DNA of 64,000 nucleotides. Origin: Bacillus atrophaeus (GTDB lineage: Bacteria > Bacillota > Bacilli > Bacillales > Bacillaceae). Location of the stretch: NCBI RefSeq assembly GCF_001584335.1, contig NZ_LSBB01000020.1, forward strand, positions 905,655 through 969,654, given 5' to 3'. Positions 48,812-57,410 of this stretch are shown here, in pieces. The notes under the pieces were generated by a model. The model was not told the origin of the DNA. It saw nothing but the letters and a program-made list of their open reading frames with translations, and made no database searches. Every line of letters begins with the position of its first letter. Position 1 is the stretch's first letter. A program made the position numbers and the translations under genes.

Positions 48812-49011
48812 ACTTTATCTAATATTGAAGATGATGTGAATCAGCAGTTGAGCCTTTTGGAGGTGGATAACGAGAAAAGAAGGAAATTAGGCTTTGTGTG
48901 GATGGAATAAGAAGCAGAAATGGATCTAAAGCAATTCTCAGAGCAGTGTCCTGCACACCGGCGGGCACTGCATTACATCGAGCAGGACTTACAGGCAGTC
49001 ACAAAACGTAA
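48812..49011 (+). pseudogene. Third copy of the uvrX 3' end
   Basis: LSNIEDDVNQQLSLLEVDNE, then with one frame change GIRSRNGSKAILRAVS and GTALHRAGLTGSHKT and stop. It begins within a few codons of where the second copy begins and is nearer in wording to the first copy. Confidence 0.85.
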
Positions 49012-49036
49012 AGCCCCTTCTTTAAAAGAAGGGGAA
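49012..49036. terminator. Hairpin between the uvrX tail and phr
   Basis: CCCCTTCTTT pairs with AAAGAAGGGG. It lies between convergent sequences and lacks a strong T run on the plus strand. Confidence 0.6.
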
Positions 49037-49059
49037 ACCACTTGATCCTTAATCAATAA

Positions 49060-49242
49060 TTAAGTTGTGTGTCCTCGCCGTTCTACAAGGACATCACTCT
49101 GGTGATCAGATGCCAATTCAACGCTGGCAGTTTGTCCTCTTCGAGCCTCATGCATTTCCGAGAAACTTGAAGTGATATAACTTCCTAAAAAACCAAGCAA
49201 CAAAATTATTAAAATAAAAGCAGAAGTAAATTTAATACTCAT
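49060..49242 (-). CDS. Phr signal-peptide precursor with two candidate signals
   Basis: This 60-residue protein has a hydrophobic export signal (FTSAFILIILLLGFLGSYI) and a polar tail. The tail carries EARRGQTA near residue 35 and ends VERRGHTT. Phr peptides are secreted, cut to five or six residues and re-imported through Opp to inhibit their Rap. Typical ones contain an Arg and end in Thr or Gly; both RRGQT and RRGHT fit. GAGAGGGGATTGTCTTT places the ATG at 49242. The frame is open into the upstream rap remnant, so the longer frame is a chance fusion. Confidence 0.78.
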   Translation of the reverse strand: MSIKFTSAFILIILLLGFLGSYITSSFSEMHEARRGQTASVELASDHQSDVLVERRGHTT

Positions 49243-49650
49243 AAAGACAATCCCCTCTCTGAAATTGTTTTTGGGCATAAAGCGTTTTCTCATAAAAGAG
49301 ATTAGCCACTTTATGGTCTTCATTTTTTTATAATACTTCGCTGCATCAGTTGCTAAATCCTCTATGTCAGGAAGTATCTCTTTATCTTCTAGATATTTTA
49401 AGATATCTTCTAATTCTTTAACCGAGTCTTCAGTAAATAATGTCTTTAAAAACCTAAACTCACTAAACAAAATTATATCATTTAGCTGTCTAGCTAACTT
49501 CAATCCACACTCGCATAATGTTACTGCTTCCTTATCCTTCAACTTGAATTTTGTCTTTGTTAACATGAGTAAAGGGTCTAATAATCTGTTAGAATTTTCG
49601 TACCCATCTTCATAGATTTTAATGACTGGGCAAAGGAAGTATCTTAAACA
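49243..49650 (-). pseudogene. C-terminal rap fragment upstream of phr
   Basis: KIYEDGYENSNRLLDPLLML, KEAVTLCECGLKLARQLNDI and EDILKYLEDKEILPDIEDLA ... DAAKYYKKMK are the last TPR units of a Rap protein. Its 5' two thirds are gone; the left side runs into the terminator of the esterase gene. The normal rap stop codon is lost, so the frame runs on into phr. Confidence 0.78.
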
Positions 49651-49671
49651 AATTGATACATGTTTGAAAGG

Positions 49672-49714
49672 TAAAAACACTCAAAAATGTGTACTATTTG
49701 TGAGTGTCTCTTTT
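49672..49714 (-). terminator. Terminator of the esterase gene
   Basis: On the minus strand GACACTCA pairs with TGAGTGTT across about 17 bases, followed by TTTACC. Confidence 0.6.
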
Positions 49715-49723
49715 GTAAAGAGA

Positions 49724-50680
49724 TTAAGCCTTTACCTTAGCTACTCTTTCGAAACCAGTCTTTACTGCTTGTATCATTTCTTTCACAGCGTGAATAGATA
49801 CGTCGGCATTTGGATTTAATCCTTCGAACCAGTGATAGGCCCCAGGATATAAATGAAATTCGACATCAACACCAGCTTGCGCAAGTTTGGCTACATAGGT
49901 TAATGTTTCACTGCGGAATGGATCTAATTGACCAACAAATGTGTAGGTGTATGGCAAATTACGATAATCCTCTGCGCGAGCAGGGGCTGCATAGGCAGGA
50001 ATATTATCCGTTCCATATATTTCTCCTAAGTACATTTTCCAGCCAGCTTCATTTGTTTTTTGATTCCAAACAAATCCTTCTTTAATTTCATTCGTAGAAG
50101 GTGTATTATTTCGGTCATCAATCATTGGATAGAGTGGCATTTGGAAACAAATAGAAGGAAATTGTCGATCACGGGCTAATAATGTCAATGCTGCTGTTAG
50201 TCCACCGCCAGCGCTCGCTCCTGCAACACCAATTCGATTCGAATCGATGTTTAATGACTCTGCATTATCAGCAATCCATTTTAATGCTGCATAACAATCC
50301 TCAATTGGTGCTGGATAAGGATGTTCAGGAGCTAAACGGTAGTCTACAGAAACGACCACACAGTTGGCTTCTTTTACAAATCTCATACAAGTATCATCAT
50401 TATCATCTATAGACCCTAAGATGTAACCGCCACCATGTATCCATAACAGGACAGGTAAGGATTCATTATTTGATTTTGGACGATAAATTCTTAATGGTAA
50501 TGGATTAGCATCAGGTCCTACAATGACTTCATCTGTTAATGAAAGGGATTCATCAACAACGGTAGCTGGTCTCATTTGCGATATTTCTTCTCTGATTGCT
50601 TGCAAGTTCTCTGGGCGTAAATCGAGGTCTTGAAACATTTCTAATCCTTGTAATAACTCTGGATTTACTCGTTTCTTCAT
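49724..50680 (-). CDS. HSL-family alpha/beta-hydrolase esterase
   Basis: This 318-residue cytoplasmic esterase has the oxyanion motif IHGGGYILGS, the nucleophile motif GASAGGG, Asp in VGQLDPFRSE and His in YHWFEG, the hormone-sensitive-lipase group (Aes/NlhH-like). It likely hydrolyses short-chain esters. The frame extends to 50758, but the ATG at 50680 has AGGGGTG upstream. An Rrf2 regulator remnant is divergent. Confidence 0.88.
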   Translation of the reverse strand: MKKRVNPELLQGLEMFQDLDLRPENLQAIREEISQMRPATVVDESLSLTDEVIVGPDANPLPLRIYRPKSNNESLPVLLWIHGGGYILGSIDDNDDTCMRFVKEANCVVVSVDYRLAPEHPYPAPIEDCYAALKWIADNAESLNIDSNRIGVAGASAGGGLTAALTLLARDRQFPSICFQMPLYPMIDDRNNTPSTNEIKEGFVWNQKTNEAGWKMYLGEIYGTDNIPAYAAPARAEDYRNLPYTYTFVGQLDPFRSETLTYVAKLAQAGVDVEFHLYPGAYHWFEGLNPNADVSIHAVKEMIQAVKTGFERVAKVKA

Positions 50681-50835
50681 TTTAACACCCCTATTTGTAA
50701 TTGTTTTCAAATAAGTGAAGTGTATTCTAAGTAGTTTAATTCGATAAAAACACCACAATTAAATTGTAAAGTGGATATGTTATAATCGTCAACAGAATAT
50801 TCAAAAAAATACTTCTTCTTTTAGGAGGATGTTTC

Positions 50836-50999
50836 ATGCAACTAATGATACAAGCAGGTGATTTAGGACAAAGTGGTTTCATGCCGCATTAAGAACTCCC
50901 GTCTTATTTGCTTCCTCAGAGAGTATGTTAAAAAGTCATTATATAGCTGAAAGATTGGGAGAAGACCCAACCTTTGTTCGAAAGATACTATCAAGCTAG
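50836..50999 (+). pseudogene. Rrf2-family regulator fragment
   Basis: AGGAGGATGTTTC precedes an ATG whose frame soon breaks; the shifted frame reads RTPVLFASSESMLKSHYIAE and LGEDPTFVRKILS, the winged-helix start of Rrf2 (YwgB-like) proteins. The rest of the protein is missing. It probably once controlled the divergent esterase. Confidence 0.65.
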
Positions 51000-51094
51000 C
51001 TATATTCGTTATTCCACAAAAGGGCGCTATTGTTGAATAAAACTTAGATTTTTAAACAACTTTATTGTCACTTAACAAGAGGGGGATAATGTTG

Positions 51095-51228
51095 CTAATT
51101 GGGTGCTTTTAATGAAGCAAGCCATTCATCTAATGTTCCTGTGAATCCTTGTTGCACAGCTAATTCATATGCGGATAGACCGTCCTTACCAGCTGCACCG
51201 GTAGCTCCAGGGTCTCCTTTAGAGAAGA
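51095..51228 (-). pseudogene. Collagen-like / tail-fibre protein fragment
   Basis: The frame reads KGDPGATGAAGKDGLSAYEL, then AVQQGFTGTLDEWLASLKAP and stop: a Gly-X-Y collagen stretch followed by the SAYELAVQQGFTGT module seen after collagen repeats in phage and exosporium fibres. Everything upstream is lost. Confidence 0.7.
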
Positions 51229-51583
51229 TGTTGTATATAAGGCTAAGAATAGACGTAGAGAGGACTTATTTAAACCAAAGAAAGTTGAAAGCAAGGATAA
51301 TCCTATATGGACGCATTGAAGACATTAAGACGATGAAATTTATTATAGAGTTGCCTGTTGGCGACTCTTTTTATTATTGTAGGGAAGATAAACAATGTAA
51401 CTTTCATAATATTAAACCGTTTTAATATAAGAAGGTGGGGTTCAAAAGAAAAATTTCAAAAAGGGTAGTTAAGGACCAATGGCACCGAAAACGTCGGAAT
51501 TATAAATCTCGGAACACTTACCCACCTTGTGAATATGGGCACGCTTAGCGTTTGCGACTATTCTAATCTTTTCATTCCATAAA
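51229..51583. other. Non-coding stretch
   Basis: A frame on the plus strand (51099-51425) has no ribosome-binding site and is half formed by the antisense of the collagen-like fragment, so I do not call it. No other signal is seen. Confidence 0.5.
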
Positions 51584-51625
51584 TTGTGCTATACTTGGAC
51601 GCGAATACAGAAGGGAGACAGACCT

Positions 51626-52336
51626 TTGAAACACTATCGCACTTTATTATTTGACGTAGATGATACACTATTGGATTTTGGCGCAGCAGAAAAATTAGCG
51701 TTGCGCTTGCTTTTTGAGGATATGAAGATACCCTTAACTAGTGAAATCGAATCTCGCTATAAAATAATCAATCAAAGTCTTTGGAAATCCTTTGAAGAAG
51801 GGAAAATCAATCGTGATGAAGTGGTGAACACCCGCTTTTCCGTTTTGCTTAACGAATACGGACAGGATGCCAATGGAGCCATGCTTGAGATGAAATATCG
51901 TAGCTATCTGGAAGAAGGGCATCAGCTTGTTGATGGTGCCTTTGAATTAATAACAAACTTGCATCGTCAGTTTGATTTGTATATTGTGACCAACGGCGTT
52001 TCTCAGACTCAGGATAAGCGTCTCCGTGACTCAGGATTATTTCCGTTTTTTAAAGAAGTTTTTGTTTCTGAAGACACGGGCTTTCAAAAGCCGATGAAGG
52101 AATACTTTGATTATGTTTTTGAACGGATTCCACATTTTACAGAAGAGGACACATTAATAATCGGCGACTCTTTAACAGCGGATATAAAAGGTGGACAGTT
52201 GGCCGGACTCGACACATGCTGGTTTAATCCTGAAATGAAGCCGAATGTGACAACTGTTGATCCAACCTATCACATCCGTCAGCTTGATGAGCTTTATTCC
52301 ATATTGAATGTAGAAAAACCAATCATCAGCTGTTAA
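51626..52336 (+). CDS. yfnB: YfnB-like HAD phosphatase (nucleotidase YjjG type)
   Basis: This 236-residue HAD hydrolase has motif I LLFDVDDTLLDF, motif II YIVTNGVS, the Lys of motif III in GFQKPMKEYF and motif IV IIGDSLTADIKGG. It matches YfnB of B. subtilis closely; the group hydrolyses nucleotides or sugar phosphates. The frame opens at 51584, but the TTG at 51626 has AAGGGAGACAG upstream and gives MKHYRTLLFD. It lies far from its usual chromosomal place, so it may be a transferred paralogue. Confidence 0.88.
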   Translation: MKHYRTLLFDVDDTLLDFGAAEKLALRLLFEDMKIPLTSEIESRYKIINQSLWKSFEEGKINRDEVVNTRFSVLLNEYGQDANGAMLEMKYRSYLEEGHQLVDGAFELITNLHRQFDLYIVTNGVSQTQDKRLRDSGLFPFFKEVFVSEDTGFQKPMKEYFDYVFERIPHFTEEDTLIIGDSLTADIKGGQLAGLDTCWFNPEMKPNVTTVDPTYHIRQLDELYSILNVEKPIISC

Positions 52337-52466
52337 TACGCTTTTCAAATTTAAACAGCTTGTATAAGTAAGCTAACTAAACTCTTAAGGGTGACTAATA
52401 CGGTTACTCTTTTTTATATGGGTTTAAAATACACTCCCTATACCGTTATAGCGTGAATGATATTAT

Positions 52467-52648
52467 GTAGACGTTTATATCATCCACCGTTGGGATTATA
52501 ACACGTTCATCGAAGAGACAATGGAAGCATTACATGATGTTGTAAAAGCCGGTAAAGCGAGATACATAGGTGCTTCTGCCATGTATGCATATGCATGGCA
52601 GTTTCTAAAAGCGTTGAATGTCGCAGAGAAAAATGGATGGACGCGTTT
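52467..52648 (+). pseudogene. Aldo/keto reductase fragment
   Basis: [40 protein letters not shown] and [13 protein letters not shown] are the middle of an aldo/keto reductase (YhdN/Tas type). Both ends are missing. Confidence 0.75.
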
Positions 52649-52671
52649 TATATAGAAGGGAAATGATAAAA

Positions 52672-52908
52672 ATGGAATTTGTTAAAACAAATAAAAGCAC
52701 TTATGAAGCAATGAAAATTATTGGAGCAACATTTAACTGCGTAGGAACATATGAATACATTTTAGATAATGAGTTTATTGAAGGTTATGAATATAAGGAA
52801 GTAAACGAAAATAACAAAGATGAATTTACACCAATTGTAAAAGTTGAATGTACCGATGGATATTTCTACGCAACAAACTATAAAAATGATGTTAAAAATC
52901 GACTGTAA
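52672..52908 (+). CDS. Unknown 78-residue protein
   Basis: This small acidic protein (KSTYEAMKIIGATFNCVGTY, DNEFIEGYEYKEVNENNKDE) has no signal or membrane segment. AGAAGGGA lies ten bases before the ATG at 52672; an in-frame ATG at 52663 is too close to it. Unrecognised; it may be a phage-type gene. Confidence 0.45.
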   Translation: MEFVKTNKSTYEAMKIIGATFNCVGTYEYILDNEFIEGYEYKEVNENNKDEFTPIVKVECTDGYFYATNYKNDVKNRL

Positions 52909-53212
52909 GATTGTATAAAACAACAATTTTAAACAGAAAAGAGACGTGAAAAATTGGATGAAATAAAGCGTGGTCAAATAAAGTGCAAACATTGTGAAAA
53001 ACGGAAAAAGTCATATATAGTCACTTTATCAATGAGTCTCTTTATAATCCTGATTACGCACGGCAATGTATAGGTTTTGAATAAAAATTAATCAAATTGA
53101 TCTTAAGAACATGGATAAAAGAACAAAAGGAAAGAACATGTTTTGAAAAAAGATTGATCAAAACATGCTCTTATATATTGCAATGGTTTAACTTCTTTAT
53201 AAAAAAGTTTGA

Positions 53213-53716
53213 TTACATTTGCGGAGGTTCCAAACCAAATTTTGTCCATTCCTCTTTTGCTGGACCATAAATTCCTGGAACAGTTAATCCTGCTTGTCTC
53301 ATAAGAACAGTCATTTGTCCTCGATGGTGATTTTGATGTTGAATCAAAAACATCAAAAGTGAACCATTTGTCAATTGTTGACCAATAAAGTTGATACGTT
53401 CTTGAAGTGTGTGGTCAGTCCATTGGGTTTTTAATGCTTGTACAAATGCATTACTGGTTTGATGATAGCTGTCTGCTATAAACTGAGCCGAAGTAGGTAC
53501 AGGATAATCTTCAGTTGGGGCATGAAACGTTAAGTCTGTGTTTGAGGTAATTATGCGAATGGCAGCAACAGTATGCCAGGCGATGCGTCCTAAAGTCCAA
53601 TTTTGTGAGGTTATTTCTTGTTTAAGTGATTCATCAGTTAGGCTATTTAGTAGTTTCTGTGTAGCATCGGATTCGAACTCCCAAGATTTTAAAAAATGGT
53701 CTAAGTTTTGAAACAC
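53213..53716 (-). CDS. DinB-superfamily protein
   Basis: This 167-residue four-helix protein has the metal-ligand His of the DinB fold: WTLGRIAWHTVAA near residue 50 and HQNHHRGQM near residue 130. Members include bacillithiol-dependent transferases and damage-inducible proteins; no exact role can be given. The GTG start follows AGGAGG. Confidence 0.83.
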   Translation of the reverse strand: MFQNLDHFLKSWEFESDATQKLLNSLTDESLKQEITSQNWTLGRIAWHTVAAIRIITSNTDLTFHAPTEDYPVPTSAQFIADSYHQTSNAFVQALKTQWTDHTLQERINFIGQQLTNGSLLMFLIQHQNHHRGQMTVLMRQAGLTVPGIYGPAKEEWTKFGLEPPQM

Positions 53717-53930
53717 AAGAATCCTCCTTATTATTTTTTGTTTTCTTTTTAAGAACCTAGTTTAATTATACCTCCCCGTTTAGTTAAAAAGAACAACACT
53801 TTAAACAAGAATTATCTAAGGAAAAAAGGCATCGCAACATTCTTATAAATGTCAGGGCTTATTTCATAAGGATTCTGAATAAAACAGCAGTTTCAAACAG
53901 ACAGGGAGGATTGAAATGAAACCGTCAAAG

Positions 53931-54707
53931 TTATTCAAATCTAAATCCGATTCCGCCATCTACAATAATGTTTTGTCCCGTAACAAAAGATGCATCATCA
54001 GAAAGGAGCCATTTTACTGCTTTTGCTGCTTCGAACGGATCGCCAATTCTGCCTAGCGCATTTAACTTTTGATAGGATTCATTTAGCTTTAACTTTTCCT
54101 CTGAAGATAAGGTTGAGAATTTTTCTTCTAGCATAGACGTACGAAATGCACCTGGACAAAGAGAGTTAATTCTTATATTTTGATGACCATATTCTTGAGC
54201 AACTGATTTCGTCAAAGCAATAATACCGCTTTTTCCAGCAGCATACACGCCAGTTCCTGCCGAACATAAAAGAGCATCTATTGAAGATGTATTAACAATG
54301 ACACCACTGTTTTGTTTTGTCATTACTTGTAGCTGATATTTCATACAAAGCCATACACTCTTCAAAGTAACATTAATTAAATGGTCAAAGTCTTCTTCCT
54401 TAAACTGATCTGTAGCATAAGAGGAAGCCTCTGCGTTCGCCGCGTTATTGAAGCCAATATCTATCTTCCCAAATGTAGAGTATGTTTGGCTAACAAGGTG
54501 TTTGACATCCTGATTATTCGTTACATCTGTTTTAATAAAAATGGATTTAGGGGACCACTTTCTTAATGTAGAAAGGGCTTTTTCCCCTTTTTCAACACTT
54601 CTAGAGGCAATAACAACATACATGCCTTCTTTTGCTAATAATTCTGCTGTAGCTAAACCAATGCCCGATGTTCCACCTGTAATGATACCTACCTTTTCTT
54701 CAAACAT
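53931..54707 (-). CDS. Short-chain dehydrogenase/reductase
   Basis: This 258-residue classical SDR has the cofactor motif TGGTSGIG, NNAANA in place of NNAG, the catalytic Ser of NTSSIDA and YAAGK (YxxxK), and ends with the usual VDGG. Substrate unknown. The frame extends to 54731, but the ATG at 54707 has GGGGAG at correct spacing. Confidence 0.9.
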   Translation of the reverse strand: MFEEKVGIITGGTSGIGLATAELLAKEGMYVVIASRSVEKGEKALSTLRKWSPKSIFIKTDVTNNQDVKHLVSQTYSTFGKIDIGFNNAANAEASSYATDQFKEEDFDHLINVTLKSVWLCMKYQLQVMTKQNSGVIVNTSSIDALLCSAGTGVYAAGKSGIIALTKSVAQEYGHQNIRINSLCPGAFRTSMLEEKFSTLSSEEKLKLNESYQKLNALGRIGDPFEAAKAVKWLLSDDASFVTGQNIIVDGGIGFRFE

Positions 54708-54909
54708 ATATTTCTCCCCTTCTGAGTTCAATGAAATCCGAATAGATTAATTCTATCAAATTTTCGGAACTTTTTTTAGAGAAAAGCAAGATAGTGAGGG
54801 TCTGATGTGATGCTCTAGTAGAGTAGGTTAAATAGGATGGTCTCAGTTGTATGCCTATAATTAAGGTTACTTTGATAAGGAGAAATAAAAATTTTGATTT
54901 AAGGGTACA

Positions 54910-55077
54910 GTGGTGTTATTAGATAATGAATTGTGGTGTGTAAAAGATGAAGATGGCCTAATTCAAGATGCAGGTGAGTTATTAACTAGAATTGATATAT
55001 TAACGGAAAATAATGTGCCAGGCAGCTTTAAACTAATTGAAGGTGATGAAATTGAAGTCATTGTTAAAAGAAAATAA
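54910..55077 (+). CDS. Possible small or 5'-truncated protein, 55 residues
   Basis: From a GTG pair the frame reads LLDNELWCVKDEDGLIQDAG and EVIVKRK at the end. A ribosome-binding site GATAAGGAG lies too far upstream (about 30 bases), so this may be the end of a truncated gene. It could be a small immunity-like protein. Confidence 0.35.
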   Translation: MVLLDNELWCVKDEDGLIQDAGELLTRIDILTENNVPGSFKLIEGDEIEVIVKRK

Positions 55078-55113
55078 CATGTCTTTTATTCTAAACAAAG
55101 AGAGATGTGAACA

Positions 55114-55812
55114 ATGGTAAATGTCTTAACTAATATCTTAAAAAATGACAGAATGGATGAATATCCATTATTTGAAAAGTTTTGTTTTCTCAAAGAAAAA
55201 GGGTTACGTAAGGAATCCTTTAAAGCATTATCTTACTTTATTGATGAAGCAAAGACGTGGGATAATAATGCACAACAAGATTTCGCTTGTTGGCTATTTG
55301 CTTTATTTGAAACATCAGATGATATTCACCATATACTCGTTCATCCTTTGGAAAAGGAACTTTTAAAGCCTTTACTTGAGGTATGGATGAAGAGTATTCC
55401 CGAAGATCCAAGACCATATAGGTGGTATGGCGTGTTTTTAAATACTGAAAAACGTGTCGATTACTTAAACAATGCACTTAGACTTGGTGGCAGCGATGAA
55501 CAATTGTCCTTATTAACGCTAATCGATATTTATTTGAACGCCCTTTGGTATTCATTTCATCATATATCCGAAGATTTTTATCTTGGCGATATTAAAGAAG
55601 ATACAGCACTTCTTACTAGGTCTCGACAGTTAAACAACAAGATAGAATGTCAACAAACAAGAAAAAACAATAACGAAGAACTTAATTATTATCAAGATCT
55701 ATTGAATGACTGGGTGATGTTTAAAGAAGAACAAACAAAGGGATTTGTTGAATGGTGTGAAAGTAAGGGTAGAAACTATCATTGGGTCAAAGCTTATTAT
55801 TACGAAAAATAA
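55114..55812 (+). CDS. Unknown 232-residue helical protein
   Basis: This mainly alpha-helical protein is rich in Trp and acidic residues (NAQQDFACWLFALFETSDDI, LGGSDEQLSLLTLIDIYLNA, NDWVMFKEEQTKGFVEWCES). It looks like a repeat-of-helices (TPR-like) fold, but no family is recognised. AAAGAGAGATGTG precedes the ATG. Genes of this type occur as immunity proteins in Bacillus toxin islands; this is only a guess. Confidence 0.6.
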   Translation: MVNVLTNILKNDRMDEYPLFEKFCFLKEKGLRKESFKALSYFIDEAKTWDNNAQQDFACWLFALFETSDDIHHILVHPLEKELLKPLLEVWMKSIPEDPRPYRWYGVFLNTEKRVDYLNNALRLGGSDEQLSLLTLIDIYLNALWYSFHHISEDFYLGDIKEDTALLTRSRQLNNKIECQQTRKNNNEELNYYQDLLNDWVMFKEEQTKGFVEWCESKGRNYHWVKAYYYEK

Positions 55813-55814
55813 CA

Positions 55815-56179
55815 ATTGAGTGCAGCTTTTTTGTTTCAGCCGTACTTGTTTTGTCAGCCATATGTGCCACGCTAGTATATGTTATCACCCAGGATATCAA
55901 GCTGAATATGTTCCTTATCTTATAATCAGTGGGATCATGTTGACATGTTATTTAATTTTTGCATTGCCGATACAGCTTTTGGTAAATCGAGATTCCAAAA
56001 GATTCAGTTTTAAATATCTCTTAATTTACATAGTGTCTTCATTTGTCGCATGGCTAATCATGGCAGTTCTTTTTGAACCTTATAATCCAATAGGGAATTT
56101 ATTAGCACATTATGAGATTTATTTATTCAGTGTCTTATTTGCTTTAATTTTTTGGATTTGGGACTCTGTTTTCCTATAA
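55815..56179 (+). pseudogene. UPF0715-like membrane protein, probably frameshifted
   Basis: One frame gives a first membrane helix (VSAVLVLSAICATLVYVITQ) and then the next frame gives three more (YLIISGIMLTCYLIFALPIQ, LLIYIVSSFVAWLIMAVLF, IYLFSVLFALIFWIWD). The layout and IPxQ-like FALPIQLLV resemble the UPF0715 family (YwlA and relatives). A shift near 55905 splits the gene. Confidence 0.55.
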
Positions 56180-56195
56180 ACAGCAAGTTAATTGA

Positions 56196-56430
56196 TTGAT
56201 AGAGAAGAAGAACTACATAAACATGAACAATTAAGGTTGGAGAGGGGATATAAGGCAAGTCACGATTATCATGATATTTATCTTTATTTCAGAAAGTATT
56301 CAAAGAATTTTTGATGGACTTGCACAATCAGGCACTTTATAAAATGTTGACGACTAATAAAGTTCTTTTTCTAAAAAAATGTCGTTTACATATCTAACAC
56401 TCAAATAAATAGTGTCGGCTTTTTTCAATT
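56196..56430. other. Fragment and hairpin upstream of the isochorismatase gene
   Basis: The frame IDREEELHKHEQLRLERGYK ... HDIYLYFRKYSKNF (56196-56324) has no start and is probably a gene end. AACACT and AGTGTC arms (about 56396-56416) are followed by GGCTTTTTTC, a possible terminator. Confidence 0.4.
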
Positions 56431-56486
56431 AAGTTACAATAAGAAAGTAAAAATTTTTATTCGTCAAACGGACAGGAGAGGTACAT

Positions 56487-57017
56487 TTGAAACAAGCATT
56501 AATTGTTATCGATATGCAAGAAATCTTTTTTTCAGAGGAACAGAATTACTTATATCAGCATGAACAGTTACTTGAGAATGTGAATATGGTGATTGACTGG
56601 GCAAGAAAAAAGGCGATACCCGTTATTTTCATTCAGCATACAGACCAAAATCCATCAGATGAAATGGCAAAGGGTAAGTATGCTTGGGAATTACATAAAG
56701 GGCTGCACCGAAAAAGTAGTGATATCGTCATTGAGAAAATAACGTGGGATTCCTTCTATCAAACCATTTTAGAGAAAACACTAAAGAATTTGGGCATTGA
56801 GCAACTGATTTTCGCGGGTGCTCAAACGGAATTTTGCTTAGACACGACTATGCGAATTGCCTACAGCAAGGGCTATCAACAGAATCTGCTAGTAGAAGGT
56901 ACCCATAGTACATTAAATAGCAACCAACTTAGTGCAGAGCAAATTATGAAGCATCATGAGTCTGTATGGAACAATCGTTTTGTGCAAATACACTCGATTG
57001 ATTTGTATAAGTTATGA
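56487..57017 (+). CDS. Isochorismatase-family cysteine hydrolase
   Basis: This 176-residue protein has the Asp-Lys-Cys triad: IVIDMQEIFF (Asp near residue 8), IEKITWDSFY (Lys) and AGAQTEFCLDTTMR (Cys). Members include nicotinamidases and isochorismatases; the substrate here is open. The TTG start is preceded by ACAGGAGAGG. It stands alone. Confidence 0.87.
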   Translation: MKQALIVIDMQEIFFSEEQNYLYQHEQLLENVNMVIDWARKKAIPVIFIQHTDQNPSDEMAKGKYAWELHKGLHRKSSDIVIEKITWDSFYQTILEKTLKNLGIEQLIFAGAQTEFCLDTTMRIAYSKGYQQNLLVEGTHSTLNSNQLSAEQIMKHHESVWNNRFVQIHSIDLYKL

Positions 57018-57195
57018 GGGCTAATGTGAAAGATTCGCCAATCGAATTAACAATTTAATTATTTTTATGGTAAAAGGAATTATAAAATGTCTGACAGAGC
57101 AAAATCAAGCATTAGGCAGGGAATTTTAGAAAAAGACAAACATGACAAACATCTGAATTTATTGAAAAACTTGCTTCGTTGAAAATGTGAGAATT

Positions 57196-57370
57196 AAATC
57201 ATAGGTTAAAACTCAATCAAAAACAAGTTAACTCAATTAGAAATGAATATGAATTCCTGATTAATAATATGAAAAAGACAGAGGCTCAACATTATATCGC
57301 CAATAAATATAATGTGAAGAGGCCGACTATCTATGATATTGTCCTACATAGATCATGGAAGCATATTTAG
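57196..57370 (+). pseudogene. Phage-type HTH domain fragment
   Basis: LNQKQVNSIRNEYEFLINNM, KKTEAQHYIANKYNVKRPTI and YDIVLHRSWKHI form the resolvase-like helix-turn-helix that often follows HNH endonuclease domains in phages. A stop lies just upstream, so only the tail remains. Confidence 0.55.
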
Positions 57371-57410
57371 CATGGAGTTGAGAGTATTGATTAAATCCAA
57401 TTTATAGCCA

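Noticed and set aside
49060..49680. A single 206-residue protein joining Rap-like helices and a Phr-like tail
   Set aside because: The Phr start has its own ribosome-binding site and export signal. The upstream part has no start, so the join is an accident of rap decay.
51099..51425. A 108-residue plus-strand frame rich in Pro and Ala
   Set aside because: Its first half is the antisense of a collagen-like Gly-X-Y sequence, and no ribosome-binding site precedes it.
52954..53071. A 39-codon frame starting MDEIKRGQIKCKHCEKRK
   Set aside because: It has one CxxC pair and a weak ribosome-binding site but no family resemblance. I do not consider it supported.
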